Shown here: in pieces, positions 15,001-25,874 of the stretch | How positions within the stretch are numbered: the stretch's first letter is position 1 | Layout: every line of letters starts with the position of its first letter | Assembly: GCA_015227615.1 (NCBI GenBank) | Contig: JAALGZ010000029.1 | Location: forward strand, 372,001 to 436,000 | DNA length: 64,000 bases | Reading direction: 5' to 3' | Source: Labyrinthula sp. Ha | Taxonomy: Eukaryota; Sar; Bigyra; Labyrinthulida; Labyrinthulaceae | Translations under genes and position numbers: made by a program | Notes under the pieces: model-generated | The model's database searches: none | Seen by the model: the letters and a program-made list of their open reading frames with translations, nothing else | Told to the model about the DNA's origin: nothing

Positions 15001-18000
15001 TTCCTTGAAGTTGACAATAGGTTACATTTTGTTTCTAACTTGACAGTAATTCCGCTGCAGAAGATTTTGTTTGTAGAACCCTTGCTCGGCCCAACGAGGG
15101 GGAATACCAAGATACATTTTGCTGTAAGTGGCACTGTAGTAGATATACAGAAACCTTTGTGGTGTAAATTTGGAGCGAATACGATTACATCAGCAACATT
15201 AGATGCTGCTGGTGTTACATGTTTGTCTCCAAATCGGCAAACTGCTTCATCCCTTACCGAAGTGCCACTTTCTTTGGTAGACCACTCCATAACCAACATT
15301 GCAAGGACTGTATATACCTTTACCTATTACTCAGAAGCAGTTGCAATTCACCAAGAAATAAAGAAGACTATATTCGGGGAACACCTAATAAAATTGCAAC
15401 TTAGTTACTTGTTTTCTATACCGAAGACATGCTTAATAAGTGGAATAGTAAGCTCGGTTGTGGGCTATAGCCCAAGAAGCTCCGCATTTATTTGCTTGAA
15501 GCCCTTCAATGTTGCTTCTACCAGTACAAGTGATTTGTCAGTCGGATATTCTATGAATAGGCAGCAGTACACGTATACAGGTAAAAGAATATCATCACCT
15601 ATTCTTCCAGTGCTTTTCTCATTTTTTCCGACTGAGGGACCTGAAGCTGGTGGTACAACTGTAACTATATATGGAAGCTTTTCACGTATGCCCGGTGGGC
15701 TACAGTGTTGCTTTGATTCCCAGAAGTTCATAGCCCTCCAAATACTTAATTCTTCTGCTGCAAGTTGTACCTTGCCACCTATGAACCTGAAACAGGTGGT
15801 TACACTAAGTTTGGTAGGAATACATGGACGAAGTGTCGTTGCAGGGAAGTACAAGTATATTCTTTTCCCAGGAGTTACTCTGTGGTCATCAACCCTTAGC
15901 TTTTCCAATTTAAGTCCGGTTTTATGCTTTGGAGTGAATTCTGGTATATCATCTAGAGACTTGCCGTATTGTACCTCTTCTCAAGGTGGTAGAGCGAAGG
16001 GAGCTTTATTACGTAGTGCGAATGGGAATAGCATCATATTGTGCCACCTTAGTTTCAGTAACAGCGTTCAATCCCTAGAACACTTAAAAGTTGGCCTTCA
16101 GTTATCTACAGTAATCTATCGGAACTTTGTTCTTGATGTTTTAAATCGTCCATCCGTTGTTATAGAAAATGCGGTACTACTATCATCAGGGGACCTTTTT
16201 GTTCAACTTGTGGAGGCAGTATCCCGCCAGGATGGTACCTTATATTGTGATGTAGATGGGATATTTTATTCTGTAGCCGTACAAACCAGCCCTGGACGTT
16301 TACATTGCAAAGTGAATTCAAATTCAATTTTCTTGATCAACGGACTTCACTCAGTCAGCCTCCTTTTAAGAAGTACCAAGGAACATTGTGGAGAGCCACA
16401 ATACTTTGCCTGTTGCAACTCGCCACTTTCAATCAACAAAAAGTGGATAAAAATGCTGTATCGCCCGCACTTAATAAGCATCAACACAAAGTTTGTAGGT
16501 GTAAATTCTACATATTTATTAACGATAACTGGTATAAATCTGGGGACAGTAGAAACCTGCAGCTTGAATTTGGTAGGTAAGAAATATACAACTTTTGCTT
16601 TGTTTGCAAGTAATTTTACGGTGCAGTGTAAGATAATGGTAACGCCGCCAATGTTCCATTCTTTTGAGATGGTGTTGGATGGAAATCTGTCTGTATCCTC
16701 TACCATCGCATCTAACAGCCTTCCTCTGTTAATCTCTCATACCCCACGATATACGAATTTTTTTCCGAATCAGGGTTTAGCGCTAGGTGGTACTAAAATC
16801 TCGTTTTTTGGTTTCTTCGGAATGCGCAATATGGACTTCAGTTGCCGAGTTGCAAAAAAAATTGTTCCAGCTGTCCTCCTATCTTCATCACATTTAGAGT
16901 GCTATACACCACCATCAAAACCTGGTGAAGTGAAGATGTCTCTTGTGGCTAACGATGAAGCCCGAGAGTATATTATTTTCGGGGATTTTGATCCGGTCTA
17001 TAGTTATTTTGAAACTGATACTTCAATCATTCAAGAACCAGTGTTCTCAACATTTGACGGCGGAGTGTTTGTCCCTATTGCAACATCTCTAAAAGTTAGC
17101 TTCTGTAAGTTTCAAGGAGTACAGCAGGTGGTAAAAAGTGTTGGCAGCTCTCAAGGCTGTGTCGTCCCACCAGCTACAATTAGAACGGACCATATGGTGA
17201 ATGTACTGGTGCAAAACGAGTTTGAAAAATATCCATATTTGGAGTTCAAAGTTTTTTATCATCAAAGCGAAAGTTTCTTAAGGATAAGGATTCCATTTAG
17301 CGTATATGGTACCGATGTTCTAGTTACAATAGTAAAGAAAGCCACTTTCCTTTATTGCCCCTCGTTGATGGCTTTCCAAAGCACAATCAAGGCGACCCAG
17401 TTTTCCTCAAGCACAGTTTGCGATTATTTCATACCGAGTAACATGGTTGATAACATCGGAGAAACGTCAGTCACACTAGTTGGAGTAAACATGGGGTTCT
17501 TGGTTCTTCTACCGCCACTGGTTACAAACGTTGAACCTAATTTAAGCTTCTATGACAACAGTGAAATTTTTTTTTCAGTTATATTTGGGAGCACTAGTAT
17601 TGAACAGTTGCAACGGTTTCAAGTACTAAGATATATTTCTTGTATGTGCCGTGGTGTATCTGTTGATGCCAATTTGACATTACTAGAGGAAACTTATATT
17701 GGGACTAAAGCTACATTTAAGTGTAAATTTTCTGGATACATCAAGATGAATCTGCAACAAGAGCTGCGGGTTCAAATTTACTTGCGGAACGTATCGTTAA
17801 AAGAGCATGTCATGCTTTTTCTACCCAAGCACCATCTAAGAGTCTCATCTTCAAGGTACAACATCTCGCTATGTGGAATTTGTACTGAGTTTTGCGTTAG
17901 CATTGATAGCAATAGAGTGAGACTTCAATACGAGAAGAGCAATGTTAAAGTTGTACTTGCTGCTTACTCTCATCGGTCATCAATTTGTATTGGGTCAAAC

Positions 18001-21000
18001 TTGTTACACAATTCTAAGATAGTTATTTGCGTTGAAAACTCCACGGTATGTACCTCGGTATCCTTAGAAGAACGTATTATTATAGCTCCCCACTCCGTTC
18101 ATGTGCCTAACAACATGTTTTGGTTAGAAGATAGAAGTCAAGATATTATAGTACTTGGCCAAGGCTTTGTTCCCTCCTCTCACTCAATATGTAAACTTGG
18201 TATGACCTATGTTCTCAATATGACGTATGTCAGTAGAACTATCGTTCGGTGTACTATAATAGCTCACATTTATCCGGGGACATTTTCTCTTTCTGTAAGT
18301 AATGATGGCATAAGCTTCGCCACTAGCATTAATTCCATATTGCTTATGCAAAAACCAGCAATATTTCTCCCGGGTATTAGTACTGCAGAACATTTGTTTC
18401 TTGAAAGCTATTGCTCGGTGCAAACGTCACTTGAGGCCTGGTCGCTTTGTGCAGGGGCTCTAGTAAAAGATATTACAACGAAAACAATTGATTCTTATCC
18501 AAGAAACGACAATATTGCCAGAACCAAGGAATTTTTTTACGGGTCTTATTATCGGTTGCATAACCTAAGAAGGCGATATAATAAATTTCCTAGCTCAATC
18601 TCGAATGAAGCAATGTTGGCCGACGATTCTAACAATTTTGCTGACCAAAATTTATCCGAGTTCTTAGAACAACGATATTGTGCACTTAATGAAAATCACA
18701 TTATTTCACTTAGAAGACCAGAAAGAATATCCTCGTATCCAACAAAGGTAGACACATTAGAGTTTGATTTATTTATTGAGAAGGATAACTGCATTAAGCT
18801 TCTAGCAGATGGCGTTAATGAGGTTACCACTGCTTCCAATACGAGACGCCGGACGGGCACCTATACAAGTTTCACACTCGTCACTGAACATTATATACTA
18901 TATAAAATGGTACAAAGCTCGGGATCAACTTCCAGATTATGCAAGAACTTTCATAGTGTGGCAATATGCAACTATCATTCTTTTCGATCTGCAAAATTTT
19001 CCAAGATTTCGCGTCTCCTCAGTAAGAGACAACAAAAGTTTCTTTTGGGGTATGAGACTGAGTACGGCAGGAAGCGTTTAGATGAAAAAGATTCGGTTTC
19101 AAATAAGCTTGATCTCGAATACAACAAAGATTTTAGCTGCCCTCTTGGATACTATTGTCTTGAGAAGCTAATTTCTTTGTGTTCTGAAGGTAGTTTTTGT
19201 CAAACCAACTTCTTAAGTAGAGAACAGCCTTGCAGGCCAGGTACATTTAATCCTTTCTTAGGTCAGCAGACGTGTGTTCCATGCCCTCCCGGCCATGTCT
19301 GTCCAACATTCAGCCTTGTTTATCCTAGAATATGCGTTGCAGGCTCGGTTTGCAACTCACCTGCTCTAATTAAACCCCATTTTGTTTGCCCAGTTGGATA
19401 TGTATGTTCGAGTGGAACAGCCATAAATGTTCAGGCAAGCTATATCGGTAGCGCTGAAAAGGTTTGTTCAGGTGATGCAGCATCTTCATCGCTATGTTTA
19501 GAGGCGAATCTGAGCTTAGTGAGATTTGTATTGAGCAAAATACTGTCGTCAAGTTTGAGTGTGACGAGTTCTTTTTTCTTGCAACAGCCTCTTATTCCGA
19601 AACCTTGTCCAGCTGCTCATGTTTGTTTAGGCGGCGTAGCGACACCACTTCCTCACTCATGGTCTCACGAGTTTTCACGGGGAGTTTTTGCTCCTCAACC
19701 TTGTACAGAAGGACGATATTGTAAGAGTGGAACATTCTCTGTCGGTGGTACTGGTCCTTGTTTTAAGGGATATTACTGTCCACCAGCGACAGAAAATCCT
19801 GTACCGGCCCCTGTAGGTACAGCCACTTCTTTCGATGGTGCTATTGTTCCAAATCTTTGTGGTCCTGGATCTTTTGCACCTATTGAAGCAAGTATCTCGT
19901 GTAAGAGGTGTCCTCTTGGTCACTTTTGCGAGGGCTATGGTGTGTATCAGGCAGAATCATGTCCAGCGGGTATGTTTAGATCGTTTGAAGAGCATATTTC
20001 GTGCTTAAGTTGTCCGATTGGCACTTGGAATCCTGTCACATTACTTCCAAACATGAAACATTGTCTTCCCTGTCCAGTAAGCTACCTATGCAGTGCCCTG
20101 AAATTCGACTTCTTGACCATCCGTCAAAGCTCTCCTGCCGGATTTCTCTCTGGTACTGGATTTTCTGCGGTTGTTGAGTCGATATATCCTGTACCTGCAG
20201 GATTTGTTGGCCGTAACAGCTATACTATAGGTGTCCTGTATGAGCAACCCTGTCCTGAAATGCATTATTGCGAAACAGAAACAAAGTTTCAAAGTCGTTT
20301 TTCATTTAGCTGTTTAGGCGGAAGTTTCTGTCCCCTGGGGTCAACCTCGTCACAGACAACCAGTTCTTTATGTCCTTATGGAAGTTTCTCTGATATTAAA
20401 AAGAACGAACTATCTTCGTGTTATCCAAGACCGATCGCTCTTTGTGAAAAAGTGTTTGGGTATCGAAGACATGGATCTTGGGGTTTTTACGATTACGCTA
20501 CGAGATATTTAACCGACAGAGCCTTCAAACAATTGGATGGAACTACCTTGCAACTTGGTGAAACAGAGGGTGAGGGCACAATAATTCAGGTTTCGTATAC
20601 GGTTTTTGCGCTACAAACAATTTGGGGTCGTCTTAGTTTCTACAAAGATACAATAGTGGTTAAGAAAATTTGTATTGAGAATACTACCTCATCCTATGTA
20701 GCGCATATATATGGTGGTTTCTTCTTACATAATTTGGACTACCAGTGTGTGTTCTTGCTTAACTCAACCCAAAATGTTACAACCTGGGTTCAACCGAGTG
20801 TCCAGATGTCATCAACGCACCTTATCTGTCACACACTTATCAACAGATCATTTGGTCTTATAACTGTATCGTTGTTAGTACGAGAGACCGGGTATCAAAC
20901 TGCATTCTATCAAGTTGCTAGTATTGGAACCATATTGGGTAAATTGAGACAGGACTGTTTCCCTGAACGTTTACGATTAGGAAAAGACGGCTCAGTTGAA

Positions 21001-24000
21001 TTCCCAAAAAACGTAAGTTCTTACCTGAACTTAAAAGAATATGTAACAATTAGAAGCATTCAGGATGATATGTTAATCGCAGATTGGAATCAGGTGAAGA
21101 AATACTTAGTTGCAAAGGATATTATAACTTCCGTTCCATCAGATGACAGTTATGTTCAGTGGGTCCCATTATACCGTTATCACCGCGCACGTATAGTGAT
21201 TGACTTATCACATCTTTCCAATTCACTTAGTTTTGATAATGATCTTCTGTTCTCAATCCGAGTTTTTAATTCGTCCTGCTATGAAAATTATTGTTATAAT
21301 AATGAGAGGGTAATTTTTTCCGATGCTGAAACTTGTTTCACGAGTCTTAACTGTGATGAGGGACAGTATCGCGAAGTTTTTCCATGTACAAAGTCAATTC
21401 CTTTCCCAAAAGAGTTCACAATCACTAGGCGAAGCTATAGTGGGAGATACGAATTGTCTCTAATTGCTCTAGAGGATATTCGCGTGGAGGTATCGTTTCA
21501 GGTTCTTCACCCAAATAACTTACCTAGTGTACTAGCTTTGGAAAATACAACTGAAATCTTTTTAGAGGAACCATTACGAGCAAATGATACACGGTTTCTA
21601 CCCCAACACGATATTGAGACAAGAAAAATAGAAAAAACTATTTCTTTAATAAATCAAGTAAGGGTTGAAAATTACTTATTTGTAGCTGTGTTGAATCGGT
21701 TGGAGTTAACATCATCCCTCTCTTCCGCAATGAATTTGCCACCAAAATACGAAAGCCTTGAGTTAGGGCGAGTACTGATTGGTGTTAATAGGAGTGATGG
21801 AGGCAGGCTTTCAAAAGACGGTCTTGAGACCAGTGAAAATTCTACACTCTGGTGGGAGGCACCTTCTTCAGATTTAACTATAACCCGAAATAAAATCTCA
21901 AAGTATCGAGAGATATATCACGAGTTTTCTAAAAATGATACGTCTTGGGAGTTTAACACTGCTGTTTTGCCTTATCTACCTTATTTCTCAAGCTGCCGTG
22001 AGTATGATAGCTACGTACCTATTTGGCATTTACTTGAAGCAAAATCATGCACTTTTCCACATCAAGGTGAGGGTAGTAGAGATAGGTTCTCAGATTCCTA
22101 TCCAGAAAGAGTTGTCCTTGGTAACTTTCCACATACTGATGACATTTACATTGTTACTCCAAGTACAATTGTAAAAACCTTTTTTAATGGATTCAAAGCT
22201 TTATTACCAGTTTCGGATATGTGTTTTCGGGAGGTGCAGTGTAGATATGAAGAAGACTTGATGACTACACAATCTCTCGTTCGATGGTTTGAAGCCTCTA
22301 GTGGAACTACTCTTTTTTACTTGTATCACCTGGGTCTTTCTACGGGGGCTGTGTCAGGAGGTGGTAAGCATATCAGCCAACTAACCCTTGGAAATGGAGG
22401 TTCCCCTGACCATTTAATACCAGTTGGAGTTCTAAGAAACGATGAAGCTTTTCTTGCAACTCAACCCAGCAGCTCCTCATGCAACTTCCAGTGCTTTCCC
22501 CGAACAGTTAAGTTGAACATAAACTATTATCAAGAAACAAAGTTTCAGAAACGCATTATTTCTGCCGCTGTAACATTGGATAATTTCGATTATCAGCAAG
22601 AAAAGGATGATTATACTCTTAAGGTTGAATTTCAACCACTTAATTACTTCGAACTACTTATTAACTTCGCTTTTGCAGATGCCGTTTATGTAGGTTTTTT
22701 TGTGGTTGTCGGTATTGTTTCCTTGGTTACTGTTGTCTTATTCTGGGCTACTAACTTGGTCCTAAGTACGCTCGAGTCCATTCCAAAATTAAAATATTTC
22801 AAATTCTTGAAACTTGTGTATGAGCCGTGCATAAATGGGGCTGTTATTAGTTTAGTGCCACTCTGGTGTATTAAACTCTTGTTTTGGGCGTTTATTTATT
22901 TGCCTGATATTTATCCTCAAGCATTTGGTGGATCCTATGTTGACACTGGATTTTATTTTCTGGATGGGTTTGGTGAATCTTGGGAGAGTTTCACACCAAA
23001 TTCAAAGAGGGTTGATACATTACGATTTTCTAGAATAGGAACAAGCTTTATGTTTCTTGGTATATTTCTCCTTGTATTTTGCTCCAGACTGTACATATCT
23101 TCTTACATATCAAAGGAGGAACAGAAAATTGAAGACATGAAAGATGTAATTGCTGCCAGTAGAAGCTCATGGAACCCGACAAGGTGGAAGAGAAGCACCT
23201 TTATCATTTCCGGCTTGTTTGTTGGGCTTTTCTTGGAGGCGGTCATTGAGTTCTCGCTTTGGCGGTTCTTCCCCAGCTACATATGGTATTTCATTCTTGC
23301 AATGAACATTGTGGTTGGAAACATCTTCTCTATCTTCACAGAATCCGCTGTTAAAGATTCTCTTCTACAAATACCTCTAGATTCTTCACTTGGTGTAATC
23401 CAAGGGTTAGTCACCTTTGGTGCTAGCGATCTCATTGACTTCATTCTCGGATACTTCATTGAGTTTGGATACATGCTTTTTGACAGACTGTATCTATCTC
23501 CATTTTTAGACATCCTTATTGAAACTTTTACTGAGTATCTATCTTTAGCAAGAGTGTTTTTTATTAATCTTGCACTCAGACTTAGAGCCAATACAAGTCT
23601 ATCGGTGGATGAGGAGGATCAAGACACAAGAGAATCAAAGGATGAGGAAAGGAATTCTGAAGATAGAACAGAGACTGGTTTCACTGACAGATCTGACGCC
23701 TCAGGGTTCGAGTCCCAGGACGATACAGTGGAGCCAATACTTGATTCTTATGCCGGATACAGTACAGAAGCCTTTGGACTTGTTTATGGAGTTAATCTCG
23801 TCTTGCTGTTGCTTCATTTCCGTACTGAGCTGGTTTTGCCTGATCTGTACAACATTCGTTCACAAGACATGCGCATCTATTTATGGTTTGCGCTTGTAAT
23901 TGTGCCATTCCAGCTAATGTGCGATGTTTTAATATTGCATGCTCTAGAGGTTTTTCATGGATGGAAGGTGTTTGACTATTTGGTATATGCAGACTACAGG

Positions 24001-25185
24001 TACCAACAAAGAGACATCAGATGGAAAGGATTTGAGGGAAACCTTGACGAATGCATAAATGAAGGTAAAAGAACTTTAGATCAAATGTGTTTTTCTGAAC
24101 AGTACTACTTCATGATCAATGTCATGGTCTCTGGCATTATTTATTTCGCACTTGGTGTTCAAATTCTAATCCGCTATGAGCACAATTTCTTTGCCGATCC
24201 TGCAACCGGCATTATTTTTGTCATGCTTGTAATTATTTGCTAGATTAGTACCAAGCTGTTTTTAGTTGTAGGAGATATGTTTGGTGTCTGGAAGACCAAA
24301 CATGAGAAAACTGGTTGGAATGAAGAGGATGAAATTCCACAGGAAGATTTTGAAGACATGCTTCCTGATGGAATAAATCGAGAGGAATACTTGATGCAGC
24401 AGAAACTTCTTGATGAGAAATTTCGCCACAAGTTTCTAGCTTATAATAAATCGTGGCTCCTAGATAAACTTCCTGACATTCTTAACCCAACCGCTGTAAG
24501 ACGTTCAAGACCATACTTGCTAAATCAGATAGCAAAGATTTTAGGAAGGTTACAAGAAGATGATTCTGATGAGGAAGTGGATATAGCTAACAAATTCGAT
24601 GAAGTTGCGCTTACCGCTTCTCAAAGAGCTATACTTCGTTTATGGCATATGAAAGCACAAAGACAGGCACTTTACAAACAATTAATACAGCCAGTACTCA
24701 ATAGAAACAAGAAGCAAGCATGTGAAGGTTGTTTGAGTCAGAATACTCTGAATGTCTTGGTCTGCCCAGACTTTGAGAAACTAATCAAGGCATTTGAAGA
24801 AAAGTTAGGCAGAGAAGAAGACACAGCTGAAATAAATGAACCTCGGTGGAGAGAATTCTTCAAATCATGCGCATCGTTTCGCACAGTATGCCTCAAATGC
24901 AACAATACAAGAAGAGAACAGGAGCATTTTGAAACAAGTTATCAGCCCTACACAGTAGCAAATCCTAGCCAGTCCTTTCTCCTCATAGTCCAGTACTGGA
25001 AGCTTCTAGCAAAAAAATCCAGGGAACAAGGAGGAAATGTTGCGCAACGTGAAAATTCTCACTCTCAGCTCTTGTTTTCTCCGGCTCTGAAACTAAAACA
25101 GATGGCGCTGAACCAAAGCACTCAGCAAATAATACTGAAATGGATACAAAAAGCTAGAAAAAGACGACCCGACAAATCAAATTAG
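58..25185 (+). CDS. Giant TIG-repeat, cysteine-rich, multi-pass membrane protein (5' partial)
   Basis: This frame is open from 58 to 24240, then has one TAG (24241-24243), and is open again to the TAG at 25183-25185. The mature product would be about 8,366 residues plus an upstream part outside the window. Counting from 58: residues 1-100 may be a PA14-like segment; about 275-411 looks like a cadherin/CSPG-type repeat (EEDTTAVVDG, then TPVENYVGTE and VSDNG); about 600-6100 is a long array of TIG/IPT-like beta domains with paired cysteines and many N-glycosylation sites; 6358-6798 is rich in CPxG/GxxC modules of the ephrin-receptor-like (GCC2/GCC3) kind; about 10 membrane helices start near 7542; an acidic-basic cytosolic tail ends it. 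Large-ectodomain adhesion or sensing at the cell surface is inferred. No ATG lies near 58, and the preceding TAG at 55-57 looks like a splice acceptor. The possible upstream exon is listed separately. Confidence 0.8.
3652..18400 (+). other. TIG/IPT-like repeat region of the giant protein
   Basis: Clear TIG/IPT domains have the form F-x-P-x-x-G-x-x-x-G-G-T-x-(V/I), followed by G-F or G-S-F and a conserved cysteine pair. The best copies are at 15620-15880 (FFPTEGPEAGGTTVTIYG), 16756-16970 (FFPNQGLALGGTKISFFG), 15061-15290 (VEPLLGPTRGNTKIHF) and 3652-3840 (FEPQIISSAYHGGFSIQG). Between them are many weaker copies with regular paired cysteines and VSNDG/VSNDN endings, for example near 12500 and 18300. 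Such domains are immunoglobulin-like and extracellular in known receptors. The number of copies cannot be counted reliably by eye. Similar degenerate sequence extends upstream to about 1900. Confidence 0.75.
19130..20450 (+). other. Cysteine-rich ephrin-receptor-like modules of the giant protein
   Basis: Short modules repeat the pattern C-P-x-G-x-x-C and C-x-x-G-x-(F/Y)-C, for example CPLGYYC, CVPCPPGHVCP, CPVGYVCSSG, CKRCPLGHFC and CPAGMFRSFEEHISC. This is the pattern of the GCC2/GCC3 (ephrin-receptor-like) family, which forms disulphide-bonded extracellular stalks. It sits between the TIG array and the membrane region, as expected for a stalk close to the membrane. Confidence 0.75.
22645..24276 (+). 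other. Multi-pass membrane region of the giant protein
   Basis: Hydrophobic helices are visible at about 22681-22755, 22831-22902, 23041-23100, 23194-23265, 23278-23337, one or more between 23380 and 23590, then 23770-23820, 23869-23937, 24103-24168 and the last at 24208-24276. An acidic, serine-rich loop (about 23600-23760) separates the first block from the second. The last helix is cut in the genomic frame by the TAG at 24241 and continues in the same frame (LFLVVGDMFGVW) after it. The number of helices is an estimate by eye, so the topology is not certain. Confidence 0.75.
24229..24255 (+). other. Candidate 27-nt intron removing the internal TAG
   Basis: The stretch begins GTAATT at a codon boundary and ends CCAAG. 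It is a multiple of three and contains the only in-frame stop between 58 and 25183. Its removal joins FVML to LFLVVGDMFGVW and gives one helix of about 20 residues. The size fits the 28-31 nt class. Weak points: the acceptor is AAG rather than TAG, and two earlier AGs exist. Alternatives that also keep the frame are 24229-24243 (15 nt, ends CTAG) and 24220-24243 (24 nt). Confidence 0.45.
24277..25185 (+). CDS. C-terminal cytosolic domain of the giant protein (same gene likely)
   Basis: This is an open frame of 302 codons from the first ATG after the internal TAG. It lies in the same frame as the 24-kb exon and only 33 nt after the stop. It begins inside a hydrophobic run that completes the last helix, then becomes charged (KTKHEKTGWNEEDEIPQED), with a helical region (NKSWLLDKLPDILNP, RRSRPYLLNQIAKIL) and two CxxC pairs (CEGCLSQ, CLKCNN) that might bind a metal. 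From memory of related giant protist proteins, such a tail follows the membrane region directly; this was not checked. A separate small gene starting at this ATG would have no clear promoter and half a helix at its N-terminus, so it is less likely. It ends in TAG. Confidence 0.75.
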   Translation: MFGVWKTKHEKTGWNEEDEIPQEDFEDMLPDGINREEYLMQQKLLDEKFRHKFLAYNKSWLLDKLPDILNPTAVRRSRPYLLNQIAKILGRLQEDDSDEEVDIANKFDEVALTASQRAILRLWHMKAQRQALYKQLIQPVLNRNKKQACEGCLSQNTLNVLVCPDFEKLIKAFEEKLGREEDTAEINEPRWREFFKSCASFRTVCLKCNNTRREQEHFETSYQPYTVANPSQSFLLIVQYWKLLAKKSREQGGNVAQRENSHSQLLFSPALKLKQMALNQSTQQIILKWIQKARKRRPDKSN

Positions 25186-25253
25186 ACTTATAAGTAACCA
25201 CTAACTGCACCATTTAGTTTCCTAATGAGCTCTTCCTAAGCCTATCTGCTTAG

Positions 25254-25874
25254 CTAGTCTTTCTTATCATACCCTGACATCGGTGCAACATAACCCTCAG
25301 GCATGGCAAACGTTTGAGGGAAACTACTGTGCAATGCCCCTCTGAGCAACTTTGGATTGAACACCTGGTACATACTTCGCCAATATGCAGGGATATCAGT
25401 GAAAGGATCGGTGATAAATTTTACGTACCAATGCATGGATACAACGAAACCATATCTTCCCCACAAGAGTGCAACTCTTCCAAAAACAACACAAAACGTA
25501 CAAACAAGCCATAGTTGTGCGACTGAGAGATCGAAGAGAGAAAACAACAAGAGACTTGGTAAGACTCCATACGCAATAACCACTTTCACTTTATTTTCGG
25601 TGTCAAAACCCAACATCGCCTGCTCCTTGTCATGGCAAGGTGGTTCGAAGATGTAATGACCAGCTTGACGAATGACCAAGGACGCAATTCCAAAGTATAC
25701 ACTCCTTTCATAATGAGGAAAGAATATCCAGTAGCAATACAAGAACATTGTCGACGAAATTAAGTGCAGGAACTGATTTATTAAGTTCGAGTGTGATGCT
25801 TCGTGGTCGATATGTTTCTGACGCATAATTCCTTCATAAAAACTATCATTTGGGTTAAGCACTGGCTTTGCCAT
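25254..25874 (-). CDS. Mpo1/DUF962-like small multi-pass membrane protein
   Basis: 206 residues, single exon, ending in TAG. It has about four hydrophobic segments: residues 31-52, 58-72, 95-113 and 117-137. The N-terminal part is rich in histidine (H21, H24, H28, H37), followed by GHYIFEPP (72-79) and CHDKEQ. The family of yeast Mpo1 (DUF962) has two pairs of helices with conserved histidines holding iron, including a GH-x-x-x-E motif; it is an ER dioxygenase for alpha-oxidation of 2-hydroxy fatty acids in phytosphingosine breakdown. The resemblance is by eye, and the protein is slightly longer than yeast Mpo1, so the enzymatic role is inferred. It is convergent with the giant gene, whose stop is 68 bp away, so the two 3' UTRs probably overlap. 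The ATG at 25874 is the first in the frame. Confidence 0.55.
   Translation of the reverse strand: MAKPVLNPNDSFYEGIMRQKHIDHEASHSNLINQFLHLISSTMFLYCYWIFFPHYERSVYFGIASLVIRQAGHYIFEPPCHDKEQAMLGFDTENKVKVVIAYGVLPSLLLFSLFDLSVAQLWLVCTFCVVFGRVALLWGRYGFVVSMHWYVKFITDPFTDIPAYWRSMYQVFNPKLLRGALHSSFPQTFAMPEGYVAPMSGYDKKD

Noticed and set aside
23700-23722. GGGTTCGAGTCCC, like a tRNA B box, inside the giant gene
   Set aside because: No acceptor or anticodon stem pairs around it, and it encodes part of the acidic loop (ASGFESQ).
24241-24243. TAG as a reassigned sense codon
   Set aside because: TAG ends the Mpo1-like gene, the RGS gene and the giant gene's own tail, so a general reassignment would remove normal stops.
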